6,560 bases of DNA from Roseburia sp. (GTDB lineage: Bacteria > Bacillota > Clostridia > Lachnospirales > Lachnospiraceae): contig JAGAIK010000303.1 in the NCBI GenBank assembly GCA_017626625.1, forward strand, positions 1-6,560. Direction: 5' to 3'. Below are positions 5,993 through 6,560 of this stretch, in pieces. Numbering within the stretch: position 1 is the stretch's first letter; each line of letters begins with the position of its first letter. The position numbers were made by a program, and so were the translations under genes. The notes beneath the pieces were generated by a model that saw nothing but the letters and a program-made list of their open reading frames with translations, was not told where the DNA came from and did no database searches.

Positions 5993-6139
5993 ATCTGTTC
6001 CTCTCTGTATCCTGTTTTCTTAAAATGAATCTGACCAGACGTTTTATTTTCCCGGCTGTTGCCACCTGCTCAAAAACTCTTTTTTCTAAAGCTGCTATCA
6101 TACACAGGTAACGTTCTGATAAGCTTTCACCTGCTCCCT

Positions 6140-6168
6140 ATTATACCTTAGTTGCACAGGCATAACAA
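6140..6168 (-). promoter_or_regulatory. SigmaA promoter of the cysteine-cluster gene
   Basis: On the - strand, TTGTTA (6168-6163) is followed by a 17-nt spacer and a perfect TATAAT (6145-6140). The -35 box falls inside the first copy of the 34-nt repeat. The second copy also carries TTGTTA but has no -10 box at the right distance. Confidence 0.65.
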
Positions 6169-6248
6169 GGGCTGGTACGGACAAGAAAGGGGGCTGGTAT
6201 AATGGCAAGACTTGAGTTGCACAGGCATAACAAGGGCTGGTACAGACA
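6150..6248 (+). repeat. 34-nt direct repeat pair, period 65
   Basis: The copies at 6150-6183 and 6215-6248 differ at one position (G6179 against A6244). Both contain GCACAGGCATAACAAGGGCT and end in GGTACRGACA. The 31-nt spacer repeats GGGCTGGTA once more (6191-6199). In one frame of each copy the peptide LHRHNKGWY can be read. The second copy lies in an open frame, ATG 6202 to TGA 6267 (21 residues), with AAGGGGG 8 nt before the ATG, but nothing else supports it as a gene. Only two copies occur and the repeat resembles no CRISPR family I know. The first copy contributes the -35 box of the cysteine-cluster gene. Confidence 0.85.
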
Positions 6249-6277
6249 GGCAGGAACAGATTTTTGATACGTTTTTA

Positions 6278-6306
6278 TGGACGCTCTAACGCCGCTATGC
6301 TATAAT
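6278..6306 (+). promoter_or_regulatory. Extended -10 promoter of the acetyltransferase gene
   Basis: The -35-like box TGGACG (6278-6283) is followed by a 17-nt spacer and a perfect TATAAT (6301-6306) preceded by TGC, which makes an extended -10. The predicted leader is about 33 nt and contains the Shine-Dalgarno GAGG (6333-6336). Confidence 0.7.
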
Positions 6307-6345
6307 GAAGCCATTGATAAATCGGAATTTTTGAGGTTAATTAGA

Positions 6346-6560
6346 ATGGATTTTAGATTAGCAGTTATGCAAGATTTACCTCAGCTTAAATCTGTATACA
6401 AGGACATAATCCAAAAAATGAATCGCGAGCAGATACAAATATGGGATGATATTTATCCTTGTGAGTTTTTTAATGAGGACATCAGAAACAATCGACTTTA
6501 TGTCTTGCTTAACAAGGATGATATTGTCTCTGCATTTGTTTTGTGTGATACAAACTCAGG
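6346..6560 (+). CDS. GNAT-family N-acetyltransferase, N-terminal part
   Basis: Only the first 71 codons are inside the window; the gene runs off the right edge. The visible protein starts MDFRLAVMQDLPQLKSVY and continues with WDDIYPCEFFNEDI and RLYVLLNKDDIVSAFVL. This is the usual opening of GNAT enzymes: a first strand with R-A, helix 1 ending near the substrate loop (WD-x-YP), then strands 2 and 3. GNAT enzymes transfer an acyl group from acyl-CoA to an amine. The CoA-binding loop (R/Q-x-x-G-x-G/A) is not reached, so substrate and activity cannot be judged. GAGG lies 9 nt before the ATG and a strong promoter precedes it. The gene is more AT-rich than the - strand genes to its left, which may hint at a different origin. 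Confidence 0.82.
   Translation, partial: MDFRLAVMQDLPQLKSVYKDIIQKMNREQIQIWDDIYPCEFFNEDIRNNRLYVLLNKDDIVSAFVLCDTNS

Larger units (their letters stand above)
5993..6345. other. Divergent intergenic region
   Basis: These 353 bp hold the control signals of two divergent genes. The left part (5993-6133) would be a leader of about 140 nt for the cysteine-cluster gene, in which I see no convincing riboswitch or terminator. The right part holds a 34-nt direct repeat pair, a possible 21-codon reading frame and the acetyltransferase promoter. Confidence 0.7.

Noticed and set aside
6150..6248. Minimal CRISPR array (34-nt repeats, 31-nt spacer)
   Set aside because: There are only two copies, the spacer itself repeats part of the unit, the repeat lacks a CRISPR-like form, and no cas gene is present.

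Overview
The window looks like chromosomal DNA from a spore-forming Clostridia, most likely Lachnospiraceae. This is inferred from the AT-rich intergenic DNA with strong sigmaA-type promoters, purine-rich Shine-Dalgarno sites, a YclM/ThrD-type aspartate kinase, a membrane-anchored clostridial L,D-transpeptidase, and a LysM protein behind a sigmaK-like promoter. No phage, plasmid, transposase or CRISPR signature is visible.

Left part (1-1250): no protein gene is convincing. It holds two tandem paralogous transcription units on the + strand. Each has a near-consensus promoter, about 380 nt of structured non-coding RNA, and a strong intrinsic terminator. The -10 boxes and the terminator stems of the two units are both exactly 730 bp apart. 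The units share conserved 5' and 3' blocks and differ almost completely in a central domain of about 105 nt, yet that domain folds to the same plan in both. I cannot assign the RNA to a family I know. It is the best candidate here for an undescribed element. Between the units lie two 32-nt sequences resembling a piece of the neighbouring L,D-transpeptidase gene.

Centre (1252-3704, - strand): aspartate kinase, then after a 47-nt gap a membrane-anchored L,D-transpeptidase. The kinase opens the pathway to diaminopimelate/lysine and the transpeptidase crosslinks peptidoglycan, so co-transcription would make metabolic sense. The transpeptidase gene converges on ncRNA copy B, and one hairpin can terminate both.

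Right-centre (3910-5992, - strand): a YkgJ-type cysteine-cluster protein, then a LysM protein with a long Gly/Met/Asn/Pro-rich repeat spacer and a C-terminal helical domain. The LysM gene has its own sigmaK-like promoter and encodes no signal peptide, which suggests a late mother-cell (spore coat/cortex) role.

Right edge (5993-6560): a divergent intergenic region with a 34-nt direct repeat (period 65), a promoter for the cysteine-cluster gene, and an extended -10 promoter driving a GNAT acetyltransferase cut off by the window end.
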